From: Diphasiastrum complanatum
Lineage: Eukaryota; Streptophyta; Lycopodiopsida; Lycopodiales; Lycopodiaceae
NCBI GenBank assembly: GCA_029204225.1
Contig: CM055111.1
Span: 14,403,011 to 14,467,010 of the forward strand
Direction of reading: 5' to 3'
Length of the DNA: 64,000 nt
The notes under the pieces were generated by a model. The model had not been told where the DNA came from, did no database searches, and was given only the letters and a program-made list of their open reading frames with translations. Below, in pieces: positions 1 through 12,742 of the stretch. How positions within the stretch are numbered: position 1 is the first letter of the stretch; every line of letters starts with the position of its first letter. The position numbers were made by a program, and so were the translations under genes.

Positions 1-2649
1 CTAAAACAACTCTAAGAAGTGAGCTAGAATGCTCAGGAGTGTTCAAGCTCGTAGGCTTGAGAGAGAGAGAGCTAACTATTCAAATGTTTCTGATAATCTT
101 ATCTTCTGATCATCATTATAACTGTATGAATATGAACAACTATTTATGCTAAGAGGTTAGGTCGTGAATTGCGATCGCCAGTTCGCTGGTGATCAGCTGG
201 CATCCATCCGGTCTTTGTCATTGATTGCTGATAAGCGGTGAAATTGGCCGTAAGCGTTCTGTTCTGCATAAATGAACCAAAACTGTAGTTCTGCAGAAAT
301 GAACTAAAACAGCCATAGGCGACACTGTCGGGTTTTTTGCGAAAAGGGAGAAAAAGGAGGAGGTGCCCTTAAATCTCATTTAGGGTTGCCCCAAACTTTG
401 CCAGAGTCATTTCCTTAACATTTGAGGCTCTTTAGAAAAAGCGAAAAATGCGACACTGTGATTTTACACGAGATTTCTGTCAGGCGAAAAATGCGAAAAA
501 AAGACTGCATTTTTCAACAGAATTCCTGACAGGCGAAAAAGGTGACACTGTCGTAAACTCCGTGTAATTCTGCAGACTGTGTAAACACACGGGAAAATCC
601 GCAGAACTGGATAAACAATGGATGAAGATTAAAACCGATTAGTCGATTGGTAAGAAGGAGAATAATCCAACACGTTTTTTTCAAACGTGATGTTTATTAT
701 TTAGTCAACACATTCATCAAAGGATTATTGATTGACCTCGTTTTGTGAAAAACCTTGGACCTTTGCTTTCATGATTTAGGCTGGTGGTAGTCTTGAGGGT
801 GAGAGCATGAATAAATGGTCTTGGCGCTTGATCTCATTGTTCCTTTAACAATTCCTTTGCCAAAGGATTTGACCAAAATGTGTTAGGTTCAAACTTTCCA
901 CAATAGTCCTACCTTGAATGAAAAGTAATTTTTTTTCAATGGTTTTTAGCAAGTGAAACATTTTTTAGGTTTGGTTTGCATACATTGCTACAATGGATTG
1001 CTAACAATTCAAGCACGAATCACCAATACTACATTATGAACAAGAGGTTACGAATATTGTTGGGTAATGACAACATGGACATTTAGCTCTTTGATGTGTA
1101 CCAACATGTTTTGTCTCACTTCAGTGCACCATGCTTCCTCCTTGATGATAGAGTTGTTGTATAGGATAATGAACATTGGAGTCTCCTCTAGGGTATGAAA
1201 AGATGATGCATGTGATGATGATGTATAGACCACAACAATTTTCCGCAAGTGTTCTCTCATGATTTAAAGCGCAAGGTGGTTTTTGGGTCACTTGATTGAT
1301 GACTTCAACCATATTTTAAATAAATTTATTTAGCTTTACACTCAGTTTGAAGATGAAGCTTTGTGAAACATGAAATTTTACAACGTGTTCAATTTTTCAA
1401 AAATCTAGGGCTTGAATACATGATATCCAAGAAATTCTTAGTGCTTGAGACTACACTTGACACCTACGGATTGGATGTTTTACATAATCATGAATCTGAA
1501 AAAAATAATACATTGACTTGTTTTATTTGAAAGCAGTTTGTATTGAGGATTCTTATGCAAAAATTTGCATTGATCCTCAGGGTTGATGGAAAGAACATCC
1601 TTTCAGTGGTCATTCTTCAGGTACATTCAATGAGGCAAAGATTTGCAGTAATGCTCCAGGTTTATGGAGAGAACATCCTGTTTGGTGGAATATTCCCAAT
1701 TTCCATGTTCTCTGTGTATTTTCATTAAAGAAATTGAGCATTTCGGGGTAAGGGCCCGAGCAAAGAAGCCGACATAACCTAACATAAAGAAAATCTAGAA
1801 GCATATCATAGCTGTCAAAAATATATTAAAAGTGAATTCCAGCCCTTTAAAAGGCAAATCTGAAGCCAATAAAAAATTCCAGCTCTAAAAAGAGGATGGC
1901 ATTGCTGTCTTTTATGCTTCAAAAGGATTTTCTCTAATAACCTTTCCACTGGGTTTCAATGGCCATTCAATTATAGTGTGGCCTAGCCATAATTGTACTA
2001 TCATTTCAATGGGTGGAAAGGTCACTAGAAAATCCTCTCCCCAGTAAGTAGACAGTGATAATTTCACATGAAAGATATTGAAGGTTATCCAACCCAATAT
2101 GTACCCCTCCCTCAGCCATGTTATCCACCACAACATTGTTTCTCTCCCCAATTAGTTCTCCCTTCTTCCCTTCCCATGGGAGTTGTTTGAGCAACAAGAA
2201 CAAAATATGATCAGAGCTCCCCCTGCCCCTGCCTGACACACAACAAGTCTTGGGTTGCCCCAACTCAAACCTAAAATTTCTTTACTTGTATTAAGCATTT
2301 TCGAACGTAAGCGCACTATATGAACTGATGTCCAAGGGATTCCCGTAGACAGTAGAAATACCTTTAGCGAGTACAAATATCACTTAAGGAACCTTACATC
2401 AATTGATCTTCTCTTTTGAGGTTGAGGAACTTTAAAGCTGCTCAAAGCTTGAGACAACTCAAGTCCTGCCCTACTCTTTTCAATCTACCTGCAATACTTC
2501 CTTACAGCTAGAAACAACAATGTAAAAGAGTAACATGTAAACAAATGGAAAACTAAAAATAATTACAAACTTCAATTTTTATATTAATTTTCTATGCTGA
2601 AATGAGATGGTTTACTACTCGGAAACAAAGCAGCCTCTGCTTGCACTTG
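1..2649. other. Gene-free spacer downstream of the PP2C gene
   Basis: No convincing gene is visible; the open frames on both strands are short and lack family motifs. Positions 315-560 carry a degenerate short repeat: gcgaaaaatgcga recurs at 441 and 484, a variant lies at 533, and the phrase gacactgt recurs near 320, 452 and 544. The 3' UTR of the minus-strand PP2C gene must lie at the right-hand end, just below 2650, but its length cannot be fixed. The left end has the texture of a decayed LTR, but no terminal motif or primer site was found. Confidence 0.5.
1563..1678. repeat. Degenerate 78-bp direct repeat pair
   Basis: The stretch from atttgcat at 1563 to gaacatcc at 1600 recurs 78 bp later (1641-1678) with about one quarter of positions changed. 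Because 78 is a multiple of three, the plus-strand frame across it reads as two related 26-residue blocks (KFALILRVDGKNIL and RFAVMLQVYGENIL). No known protein family is recognised. This is most simply an old tandem duplication in spacer DNA. Confidence 0.5.
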
Positions 2650-5600
2650 TCACCCTGGCAACTCTGTCCTGGAGCTGGTTTTCTTGCTCATCAAGTCATA
2701 GTCTAGAAACACCACAATAACTGATATGTCATCGTGGAAATACCTTCTGATGCCTCGATCAACCTTCAAAAGATCGGAGTACCTAATTTCACGTTTTTTT
2801 GCTGCTTCCTGGATTGCTGCCTTGACTAAGCTTTTGGCAACTCCCTGTTAAAAGATGTAGCAAAAGAGATTAATCCATTTTATCAACTATAGTGTCAACC
2901 AATCGGTGATGCATTTGCTGGAGTTTGAAATAGACAACACTGACATACAGAATTCTTAAATATGATACAACAGGCTCCAAAATACACAATAACTGTGTTC
3001 TAGAAGCTTCAATGCTAACTTGATGATAAGCTTTCAAATGCTTGCTACGTACTTATGCAATAATCCAAGGGAATAATGCCAAGTAGCAGTGTGATCTTTG
3101 AAGTAGAATACCAACCTCATGTGGATGATTGTATACAATTTCCACAGCTTTCTCATTGGTCAGATGTTCCCAGAGACCATCTGATGCAAAAATGATGAAC
3201 TCGTCCTGTGGTCTAAGCTTGTGAACACTGATGGATGGCTCTGCTGTCAGCACTGGTCTTTGCAGGGGTTCAGAAAGTCGAAATTTAGCGCGAAGAGGTT
3301 CCTTGTTGAACTCAGGCTTCTTCAAATAGACATCACCAATTGACCTTGACACCTGGAGCAGGAGCAACATAGATGCCCCATCAAACATCATACAAATGGC
3401 ATGCAGACCTTAATGTGACAGAATTTTTCATGGAAATAGCAGGTGAATTAGACATGATTATCCATATCAAATGATACCATATATATGTGGCTGTTAAGTC
3501 GAGGATAATGCCTGATATAACAAAGGGGACGTGCAATCTTCAACTCTATGGAGTCCACTGACAATCTTAAACCATTAATTCTATTGTAGATAGCATGAAC
3601 CAAATGCTACAAGATCCCTACTCTCTTCGTCTGCACCCAAGAGTAGATGCAGGTCATATGCACAATATAAAAAGAACATCATCAAAGACTACCATCACTA
3701 TTAGAAGAATCATAAGGTCAGGAGTGAAGCTTGTAGTCTTGAAAGTCAGACAACAACAAAACAAAGTGTGAACTTGTTATCTCAAACTCAAGAAACAGCC
3801 ATTGACAATCCCCGTTCTATCGTACACAACATTTAAGATTAGGCTCCAAGATCTCAAAGCATCCTACGAAAGGCTGGCCTTTTAAAATGATATGCGGTCT
3901 TGGATTCAGATAGCAGGTGCTCATAACCAACTTTACTGAGAGATTTATTAGCCCATTTCTAGTGTGGATCAGTATAACTTCAATAGAAATGTGGTCTATA
4001 TGGTTAGCCATTGATGCATTGGCACAAGAGGAATATGTAGAGTACTCTATGTCAACATAACACAACATACAAAAACCAGACAATTCAATGCAAAATAATG
4101 GTTGCATGAGAAGGAGAAGAAAAGTGGCAAGAGAAAAAGAACACGAAGATTCTATGCGTAACATGGTAATGAAATTCTATATCCAAGAAACTGACCAAAG
4201 TATACAAGTTTCCGGAGAGTCAACTCCATATGGTAAACAGTTTTCTGAAAAGATAATGCAGGGAATATGAAGGAAAATAATCCTACAAACTGCAAGGGAG
4301 GTTTGAATGAACTTGCTTAGACGAGAGAAATTTCACTGAAGCTATTTGAACAATTTTCTGAACTTTTCACTGCATAGGTTGATTATAAAGCATGGAAAAG
4401 GACAGCAATTTATTGCATGAAATTTCATGATGATGTCTGATTACACTAGCAATTAAAGGTGGGTTTCTGTGCATTGACAGCTTATTCCCATACGCATGAC
4501 CTACACTATGAGCAACAGGGAGTGGGGAGTTTGAACACATTCATGAAACATACTTTTGAGTGAATTGACAATTTTTAGCAGTCTGAGCACTATGTGCCAT
4601 GTAATGACATGTTTAAACATGAAAATATATTGGAGGCAACACAAAGAGGAGTAAAGAATAGCGAAGGGTAAATCAACCCCAAACAGTATATTCGAAAAAA
4701 GAAGATGCACAGCACTTTTTTCTTCACAGAAGTTGTAGCTTAAACTGATTTATGAAAGAATAAAACATATAATTACTATATCAAACTTATCACTAGATGA
4801 AAGTAATTCACACAGCTAGCGAGTTGTAATCTCATGAGAAGTTTCGCAAACAGAGGCCCTTGTTAATACCTGAATGATACCCTTGATCCTCCAGACACCA
4901 TGTTTAAGCACAACTATATCTGCATCATCAGGATGCAGCGTTCGAAGCTCTTCTCGCACCACTTCAATACTTGCATTGTGTTCTGTAGACAATTGCTCTG
5001 GTTCGATTGTTCTGCCTGCTTTTCCAGCACATCCCAAAACAGCCCGTGAATCCCCGAGGTTGGCAACATAGAGCATGCCCCCCCGTATGACACCAACCAA
5101 AGAACATGAACCAGCTGAGGCAAGTTCTGGCATTTTAAGCCAAGACTTTGTAACAAGGCTTAAGAATCCTTCTTCTGTTGCAATGAATGCTTTTCTCAGC
5201 ACATCACAGGACATTCCGCCATGCTCCAGTGCATACTCTGAAATTCATTACTTAAGAATAAAACAATCTGGGAGTTCTCTCTCTCTCTCTCCCTCTCTCT
5301 CTCTCTCACACACACACACACAAACCCACCACCTGCGCGCTTCCGGGTACATTGTCTTTCAAGCTGTGTATGTCAATGCATAACAATCTCATTCTACTTG
5401 CATCAGCCAGATTAAGCATTTAACTTTATGAGACCGCAAATACAAAGAAAGTCATAAATTTGATCTAATTGCTAATCAGTCCAACATTCAAATAAAGTTT
5501 GAAGCTATTTTCGTTCGTAGCAGACACGGAAATTATCTTCACGTGTGTGGTCTATCAGTCCACCATTTGAGTGAGGCCTTTTTGCTTCCATGCAAATGCA

Positions 5601-7701
5601 TATTTATTTCGACTTTATGCATGCTTGTATTGTAGGTGCATCAGCCTAGTATTTGCAACAGCAAACTGATGATGCACAGGTGGATATGAATCGAAAATCC
5701 TCCGTAACTGAAAATAGACAAAACAGCTTGTCTCAACACATTGTGGCTATGAAGGCCTTTTGAAGGTAAGATTCTAATTAATTTGTTATAAAAATATAGT
5801 CAGGGATAGAACAATTAAAGATGATAGGAGAAGTCCTAATTTTTCTATGCTAAGAGAACACTTGCGCAATTACTTTTGATCAAACCTGGTAACTAGAATG
5901 TTTACATTTGAAGTTGAGTCCAGGACTGCATCTGATACACAACAAACAAATCAAGTCTAGGATTGCACTTGACACAACAAACGAGACCTTCAAACTTCAA
6001 GTTTGAGGAGTCCACCCAGAAAATCTTCGATCATCATCTCATCGCGCTGCGAAATCCTTAAAGTCGTCAGCAACAAGAATAAGGTGCACTAAAGATGCAC
6101 ACAGATATGTCGGCATTACCGTTTGCATACTCATACAAAGATCTAGAAGTCCAATTTGTAGCACTTTTCCAGAGACAAAAGGCCAGACCCAGGCAAGATT
6201 GAATCCAGATATATGTAATTGTATCAGATCGTACCGAGGCTTGTATATGAGAAGGAAAACATGTGAAAGCTTGTAAAGGTTCGGATGAGTCATACCTTTG
6301 TAATATCAAGAAGAATTTTACCCCAAGTCTACAATAAGTTATATCTAAATAAAGGAATTGCCATTTTTAGGATGGCAGCCAAACATTCAGAGAAACACAA
6401 TGTAGACTGAATTTTCCCTGCACCCAGAAACTGAAGCAGAGAGTCCCCTTTGGTCAATTGGTACAGATTTGTGCATTCCAACCAATAGAGGACATACCTT
6501 ACAAATACCCTGGTAACACTTCAGATCACACAATGTTACGTGAAGCAGGAACTTAATTCAAAGGCCTATGATTAACCGTAGCTGCATACACGTTCTGCTG
6601 TTCTAAGCTGACCGGGAAAGGCCTGTAAAGATACGTACTGAGAACTAAGGCCTATTCCTTGCACTGCACCAGGTATAGCAAGTCCTTTTGAATTTGTGCA
6701 ACTCAACCACTCAGGACAAACATGGGCACACAAATCACTGCAGAAATCAGGACCGAGTAGGCAAATGCCTACTTCCCTTACAGACAGCATCCTGGCTGTA
6801 TGTCATTAAGGACTGATGAGTGGAGAAGACTCTTAACCCTCAACATCTCCCTTTCAGTAAAGTATATGTCTATGTGCATCTTAATGGAATCCAACTCCAG
6901 ACCTCGAGGTAAGAAAAGGAGCAGTCAGATCGACCGGCCCTTCATTGATGGACAGCAAACAGCCCTCTGTATGTTAGTGGCTCAAACCCGGCTAATCATT
7001 GCTTGCATATGGCAGTAGCAATTCTCCTAAGCTAAAACAATGACCAAACAAAATTCAATATAATATTGCAATGGATGAGATGCAATCTGTACTTGTGAGC
7101 AGGATTGCAATCAAGCAAAAGCTTAAGTAAAACTAGAGCAATTTTGATCACTGTTTATAGATAAGGGCATGTACGTCATACAAGCGAATACAAGCTTCAA
7201 CAAATAGCTCTAACAACAGCAAGCTAGAGAACCCTCTTCGCAAAAGGTGCTGACTTAAGTACATGGAAGTAATTTTTCTGCATAGTGCTTTAGGCTTCTG
7301 ATAAATGATATAGCAACAAAGTTTGTTGTTAGGATTGCGATAACTAATGAAAGGCTTGTTTGCCTTGAAGCATTTTCTAGTCCATTATAAGAATCTATCT
7401 CCTTGCTGCATTTGAATTTAGCCCGCTTACGTTCAGTTTTGAGAAAGAGATGATCTTTGATGTAGCGAGCAGCCTCCACACCTCCGTGGCCATCATGAAT
7501 CCCAATGAATGTGCCATACGAGCAAACCTCTACTTGACTTTGATCCTCCTGCAGTGCATTAGCTTGCACCGCGGCCATGGAAAATTCACCATATGCATGC
7601 TCGCCAACGTCCACGTATGTAAGAAGAGCATCATCCTGCTGGGACAAGGCCGATCCTATCTGCGCGTAGCAATCTATTTGCCGAGAACAAGTAGCACCCA
7701 T
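2650..7701 (-). CDS. Protein phosphatase 2C, plant clade-D type (4 exons)
   Basis: Mg/Mn-dependent Ser/Thr phosphatase. Exons on the minus strand: 7431-7701, 4870-5237, 3116-3352 and 2650-2844. All have GT/AG borders and keep frame, giving 356 aa. Visible motifs in order: FSMAAVQAN and EDQSQVE near the start, metal-binding [51 protein letters not shown], and C-terminal [13 protein letters not shown]. The insert after DGHGG, KGIIQ before VSRSIGD, and [10 protein letters not shown] match the plant clade D family (usually about 370-400 aa; some members act on plasma-membrane H+-ATPases). The start at 7701 is the first ATG after an in-frame TGA at 7726-7728. The N terminus, MGATCSRQ, is shorter than usual and fits N-myristoylation at Gly2 plus palmitoylation at Cys5. 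The codon across the first junction is CAG, made from C plus AG. No frameshift or lost catalytic residue was seen, so the gene looks functional. Confidence 0.93.
5275..5323. repeat. (CT)n/(CA)n microsatellite in PP2C intron 1
   Basis: A compound simple repeat of CT followed by CA dinucleotides lies in the first coding intron (5238-7430), about 40 bp upstream (in the gene's sense) of the acceptor of coding exon 2. On the gene strand this reads TG then AG repeats close to the splice acceptor. The rest of this 2.2-kb intron shows nothing recognisable. Confidence 0.8.
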
Positions 7702-8530
7702 CTTTACAGCTAATGCGGGCAGAATTCATCCTGCCCATGTTCTAAAAACTGATTATCATCACCTCCAAGCATCCTCAACAGTACTTTATTGATCGAAGAA
7801 AGTAAAATTCCGACGCACTACAATGAATATCCTAGAACGTGAAACGTACACCTTATAGAGCTGCTATTCTTCCACTTGAAGCTGTAGTCTTGGTCAGTAC
7901 ACAGCCAGCAACCACGATCCAATCATTTAATTTCTCATTCTACATCTACGATCTATATCTCTAACAGGAATGACGTATATCTTCAACTCTTTCAACCAAG
8001 TAAGTCCACAGTATACTTAAAAGCAACACAATGCTTTAGATAAAGGACTGGCTATCCCATATAAAATAGCAGCTGGAAATTTTGAGGAATGAGACAGACT
8101 ATTTGAGAAAACACTACTAGTGGTATCTATATCTCGCTCTCAACTACACAGCTACTTCAACTGCGGATTCCTCTTCATTCTGCAACAATCAGATAAATAG
8201 TAGCAATGTCTCCAACCCACCTTGATCTTCAACACTTATCTGCTTTCAGAACTCGAAATGATTCAAGCAATTCATCAAATAACATCACTTTCATCCACGA
8301 AAACCTTCAAATAACACCTACCTCATTGCCATCCTCGGATTCCAGATCAATCACTCCCTAATTTACTGAAGAAAAGGGCTACACACGCTGCCAGCATTGC
8401 CACGAAAACAACAGAAAAGAAAAGGCAGAGATCAGCGTCAGATCGCGAGAGAGAGAGAGAGAGACAGAGAGAGCCATGAAGGGATGACGTTAATTCACGT
8501 CTAGATTTAGGGTTTTACGAAACCCTAAAA
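7702..8530 (-). promoter_or_regulatory. Probable 5' UTR of the PP2C gene with an intron
   Basis: On the minus strand a good splice donor (GAG|GTAGGTG) ends an upstream segment at 8322, and a pyrimidine-rich acceptor (TTGTTGCAG) ends at 8180. This gives a candidate 5' UTR intron of about 142 bp (8180-8321). A GA/CT tract (8449-8475) lies in the probable leader. Placing the transcript start in or near 8450-8700 is inference from sequence texture; no TATA box was identified with confidence. Confidence 0.4.
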
Positions 8531-8664
8531 GACTCTTATGTAGCTCCTTGCAAAAAGCACCAACAATATGATGCAAGTGCACAGAAACCCTAACTCAAAT
8601 CTAGGGTTTGCGCTGAGGAGAGATTCTGATCATAGTAACCCTAAACCTAACCCTAAACCTAAAA
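8508..8664. promoter_or_regulatory. Telo-box cluster (AAACCCTA-type motifs)
   Basis: Copies of the plant telo-box core aaccctaa, or its complement, occur around 8508, 8522, 8585, 8602 and in a near-tandem run at 8638-8664 (aaccctaaacctaaccctaa). In plants such boxes lie near transcription starts of housekeeping and translation genes and recruit Polycomb/TRB factors. Here they sit about 800-960 bp upstream of the PP2C start codon. The copies are mixed in orientation and imperfect, so this is a promoter cluster and not an interstitial telomere. Confidence 0.6.
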
Positions 8665-8793
8665 GCCCATTAGTATAGCAGAGAAGAGTCCGTGAAGCTT
8701 CGCATAACGCGTTATGAAATGAAGGAAAGAACGAGGAGACAGAGGGAGTGTTAAGGAGCACAACACACTTTACGTCAGATCACTTGGATTCTC

Positions 8794-8805
8794 GCCACGT
8801 GGTCT
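8794..8805. promoter_or_regulatory. G-box/ABRE-like palindrome CCACGTGG
   Basis: The palindrome ccacgtgg lies upstream of the PP2C transcription unit, the classic core bound by plant bZIP/bHLH factors and part of ABA-responsive elements. A second cacgtgg-like site (aacgtggc) lies near 8844. Any role in PP2C regulation is inference from position. Confidence 0.45.
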
Positions 8806-8811
8806 TATCAG

Positions 8812-10044
8812 CCCTTGGATGTCTCTTAGCGGATTTCTAGTGAAACGTGGCAAAATCCAAACGGCTGTGAGGAAATCCAACGGTGCGGCGCCGAGATGGT
8901 GTCGTGTAGGAGAGAAAGCTGAAGGGCAGGTACTGCCTATTTTTAAGGTCTATCCCCCGTGTAAGGACAAGACAAGTGGAAGAGTCCAGTGGATAAAACA
9001 GGCAGCCCATTTTGGCCCGCTGTGTACCGGTTTTAACCGGGCAAGGTCCCCCGTATTCTAGCTTTGAACAACGGTCAACAGAAGGTACCTACAGTCAGGT
9101 AGCTGGTCATGGGTGGGCACCATGACATGTGGGGCATGGGTTACATGACCAAAAAGATTCACTTTAACTTAAGGTTGTAGTGGCCTGCAAGTTCTCCTTA
9201 TTGTTTTGATTGTTCGCAAAATCTCATAATCAAAGATAAAATTGTCGGAAAATTGTATCGATGAAATTCTAGTTTTCTATGATAGCAATATTGATGAAAT
9301 TTCCGTTTCTACAATAGCAATATTCAATACTCATAATGGATTATTGAATGTGTTATTTTTTTGGTGTCACATAAAGCAAACAATTTCATCTGCCACAATA
9401 CATGGCGGAATTTTACTCTGCAAAAGAAAATAGATGCCTATTCTATTTTGTAGTATGAGTAGATGCCTATTATGGCTTGTATTCGTCATGTTAGAATAAG
9501 CCATACAAATGAAAGGCACCAAGCACGTGTTACTTTGCTTGATTAAGACTCCCAAAAACATTTAAGCTTGTCCCCACTCTAAAAACCTTGGAGTCCATCG
9601 GGACATGATGTCATGTGCTTGGCACCTTCCATAATACATGAAAATCAGTGGGAAAGAACAAGAAGTGACTCTTTCCCAATGTGGATGCTAAGTTTCTGAT
9701 ATGTGGTCGAGGAGTGTCATGGTTGTCTCGACGTGGGTCAACAAGCTCCTCGTGCTATGTTCTATAGCAAAGCCTTGACTTGCAAGGTGTGGCTTAATAT
9801 AATGTAGTAGATATTGAGTGGTTTTATAGCAGTAGATAAGTATCAACAAGCAAATACTGCTTCTCTCTACGCTCTAGGCCATTTGAAGTGTCTATCTCAC
9901 CTTTACCCATGCACATACCATCCTAGGTGGCAACAAATGGATGCCGACACATAGTCTATATCAAAGCCTGTGAGCACGTTGCACCATCCACACCCTCCAT
10001 AAATGTGGGCTGGGCATTCAAAGGAGCATATTCCTAACAATGAT
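8812..10044. other. Spacer without recognised gene
   Basis: A plus-strand frame of about 80 codons (8819-9061) is open, but has no family features and overlaps the likely PP2C promoter, so it is not called. The remainder is AT-rich with small local repeats (gcaatatt recurs near 9284 and 9317). No RNA gene or complete element was recognised. Confidence 0.5.
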
Positions 10045-10174
10045 TAAGGGTGCAAACAAGGCCCCACCCTCATCCAAGGGTGGAGCATGATTTAAAAATG
10101 CCATCTCAATATCTCCATGTCGATGGGGACGCTTTCCACCATTGGATGAGAGTGGGGCCTTGTTTGCACCCTTA
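10045..10174. mobile_element. Palindromic MITE, 130 bp, 39-bp inverted arms
   Basis: The arms 10045-10083 and 10136-10174 are inverted copies differing at two positions, starting TAAGGGTGCAAACAAGGCCC. A 52-bp loop separates them. There is no coding capacity. The TA at each tip could be a TA target duplication, or the element may be hAT-like with an eroded 8-bp duplication; flanking sequences do not settle it. The transcript would fold into a long hairpin suited to small-RNA production. Confidence 0.75.
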
Positions 10175-10780
10175 GTGACAATTATAAACATGCTCATTTC
10201 AAGCATTGAATGATGGAAGCAGCCATCCATCGTAGTTGTCAATTAGACTAATTCATGCCAACACTAGGTCTATCCACTTAATTTTTGGAGTGTCCTTACT
10301 TGATTGATGATAGAGGGCCTTGGACAACTATGGATGATGGAGTAAGACACCATATAACGTTATTGAAGTTCAAATTGAACCTTGTCTGTACATAAACATC
10401 CAATAAATGGAACGATAAACAAAAAATTAGCACAACCCTCGCTCCTTGCACATGAAAGTCAGAACAATGAGTACAAGATTAGCACGACCCTAGCTCCTTG
10501 CACTCAAAAATCAATGAATGTTCTACAACAATAGATAATGGTTTAAATTCTATAAATGTTGCATGAGTGGGGCAGTTTGGGAGCCTTGTGCACTGAACAT
10601 GGTTATGCCCATCTCCGAGTATATAGGGTACACACTTAGTGCAATTAAGTGATCTAATTTTATTTCTTTTGAAGGCCACCTGCACTTACCTCCAATAAGT
10701 GGCAAGGAATACACATCTTGCGCATGTCTTTTGATGTAGGGCCAATTATGTAGGGTGGGTGCATTTTTTGCAATTACACT

Positions 10781-11650
10781 TGTGAAAATCTGTAAAATTG
10801 GACCAAGAATGGATCCTAAAATGATCCACAAGAGTCATTGGATGTTAAATACAATTGATCTACCAACCTACACAAGATTGGTCTACCAATCTACACAAGA
10901 TTAGTTGAATCTAGATCAATTATACATGAGAAAATCTAACAAGAACAATCATAAATGAAAGGGAATTCTACTTGCTGATTTCACACGTGTGAAAACCTGT
11001 CAGAGTACAGACTCCAGCCTGAAAACAAAGTACAATATGATAGAAACTCAAAACATTCAAAAGAAATCAAGACAAATGATGAAATTGACAAGAATTTGCC
11101 TCCAAAACCAAGATTGGTGTTGCTTGATGATTATGGCCAAATGTGGCTCTATAAATAAAAAAAGTGGGAGCTCATGGTACCGATCATCCCTCTGATCTCA
11201 CATGTGTGAGGGTGCTTTGTCATATGATGATTCAACATGCAAAATTGACACTTGGACAAAATCTTCTATTTTGAGCACTTTTGGTACATTTTTCTACTAT
11301 ATAGAGAACTAGTGAAAACTCTTCTAGAAGTACAAACTCGACTTCCAGCCTATTCCACATGTGTGAGTAGACGTCTACACATGGAATGTGACATCTTATG
11401 ATGTGGCTCATGCAATCTCTAGATTGATGCCATGTGGCATATGACTAAAAAACTTGATTTTGGCCTTTTCAGCCACTATAACTTGATTTAAACTATATGT
11501 ACAAGCTATTGGATTGTACTACATGAAAAGTACATTTATTTCACACGTGGGAACAGGCTCCACATATGTGTAATCATAATAGGTACAAGTTTACAATGTT
11601 TAATCAAGTTAGCTTTTGCCAATTTTCACACACTGCATGTGTGTGAAACA
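10781..11650 (-). repeat. Diverged LTR-like segment related to the Copia LTR at 15 kb
   Basis: The left edge (TGTGAAAAT...gaccaagaatggatcc...gatccacaagag, 10781-10834) matches the inner edge of the Copia LTR at 15037-15092, including the TG tip and the phrase gaccaa.aatggatc. Beyond this the two diverge, sharing only scattered motifs such as cacacgtgtgaa. It may be a solo or partner LTR of a related but different element. The right boundary is uncertain. A plus-strand TATA-like ctataaata at 11149 is unexplained. Confidence 0.4.
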
Positions 11651-12742
11651 AGCCTTAGGAACTTTAGTAAGTGGTAAAGTGCCTTGTGCTCCAAGGACAA
11701 GTTTGATCATGAGTAATGGAAAGTTAAATCATCACATACATTGATCTCTGATCTAATAATTGAATGATCTTTAATCTAATAATTGAATGAATTTTGCTCT
11801 TACTTATAAAGCATAACTGTTATAACATAGATGGTGACCTGATGGTAGTACAACATTTGTAAACCACAAAGATCCTGTGAACTTTTCTTTATGGATTATG
11901 ACATGTTACTAATTTACTAGGTAGGTAAATCATCCACGCAAACTTTCTTGGAGGGAATACAATGCAAAATTCAAGGTCACACCAAAGCATGATCCTCTTA
12001 GTTGTAGTGCAAAAGTAAACAATGTTGCAAGAACTTTGGTTTTTTGAAATTGATGCAATCATAAGTTTGTGAGAAACGACAAAAGAAGGTATGTTATAAA
12101 CAAATCAGTGGGGAGAAAAATAGCATGCCATAATCAAATAGATGAGGAATAAAAGGTTCAAGAAATCTAATAGATGGGGATAAAAGCTAGTTGAGCCCTC
12201 AATCATGGTTGGCTTTAGTTCTAGAATTTGCTCATGCTCGAACTAATGCCATTTTGAAGTTGTGGATCAAGACAAAAAGTTTGGTAGTCAATAAAGAGGA
12301 AACTTTGTAACTCCCAAAAGTCAAGGCTCAAGCACATATTTTCACTAGGGTTTTATCTTGTGGATTGATTGGGTACATTTTGTATTCAACAAAGAGAAAA
12401 CACTTGGGGATGTAGCCTTGAACTTGTAAGACTCATGACCAAGGTCCCAAGATTCAAGGTTCAAGTACATACCACTAGGGCTTTATCATGTGGATGGATT
12501 GGGTGCATTGGTAGGACCCCTCAAGATTTGAAACACTCATTGCATAAGATTTCACAATTCTAAATGATAAAACTAATAAGATTTTCCTACTTTATAGCCA
12601 AAGACAATAATATATGTTCAAGTGCTTGTTCAAAAAGTCAAAGTCAAAGGCCATGCTTTTGGTGGAAGCTTTAATGGAAAAGGTGACTAGCATATAACAT
12701 ATATTGAACATTTTTATAAGTAATGATTTTGGACTACATTCA
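11651..12742. other. Spacer without recognised gene
   Basis: AT-rich sequence with no family motif in any frame. Two related phrases, agattcaaggttcaag...tacatac and aagtcaaggctcaagcacatat, recur near 12320 and 12450, suggesting an old local duplication. Confidence 0.4.

Noticed and set aside
5075..5383. 102-codon plus-strand frame across PP2C exon 2
   Set aside because: Antisense shadow of the PP2C exon running into a microsatellite.
8638..8664. Interstitial telomere repeat
   Set aside because: Only a few imperfect units, mixed with isolated boxes in both orientations next to a gene start. A promoter telo-box cluster fits better.
8819..9061. 80-codon plus-strand open frame upstream of the PP2C gene
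   Set aside because: No family motif, no promoter, and it overlaps the likely promoter of the minus-strand gene. Treated as a chance frame in a GC-richer patch.
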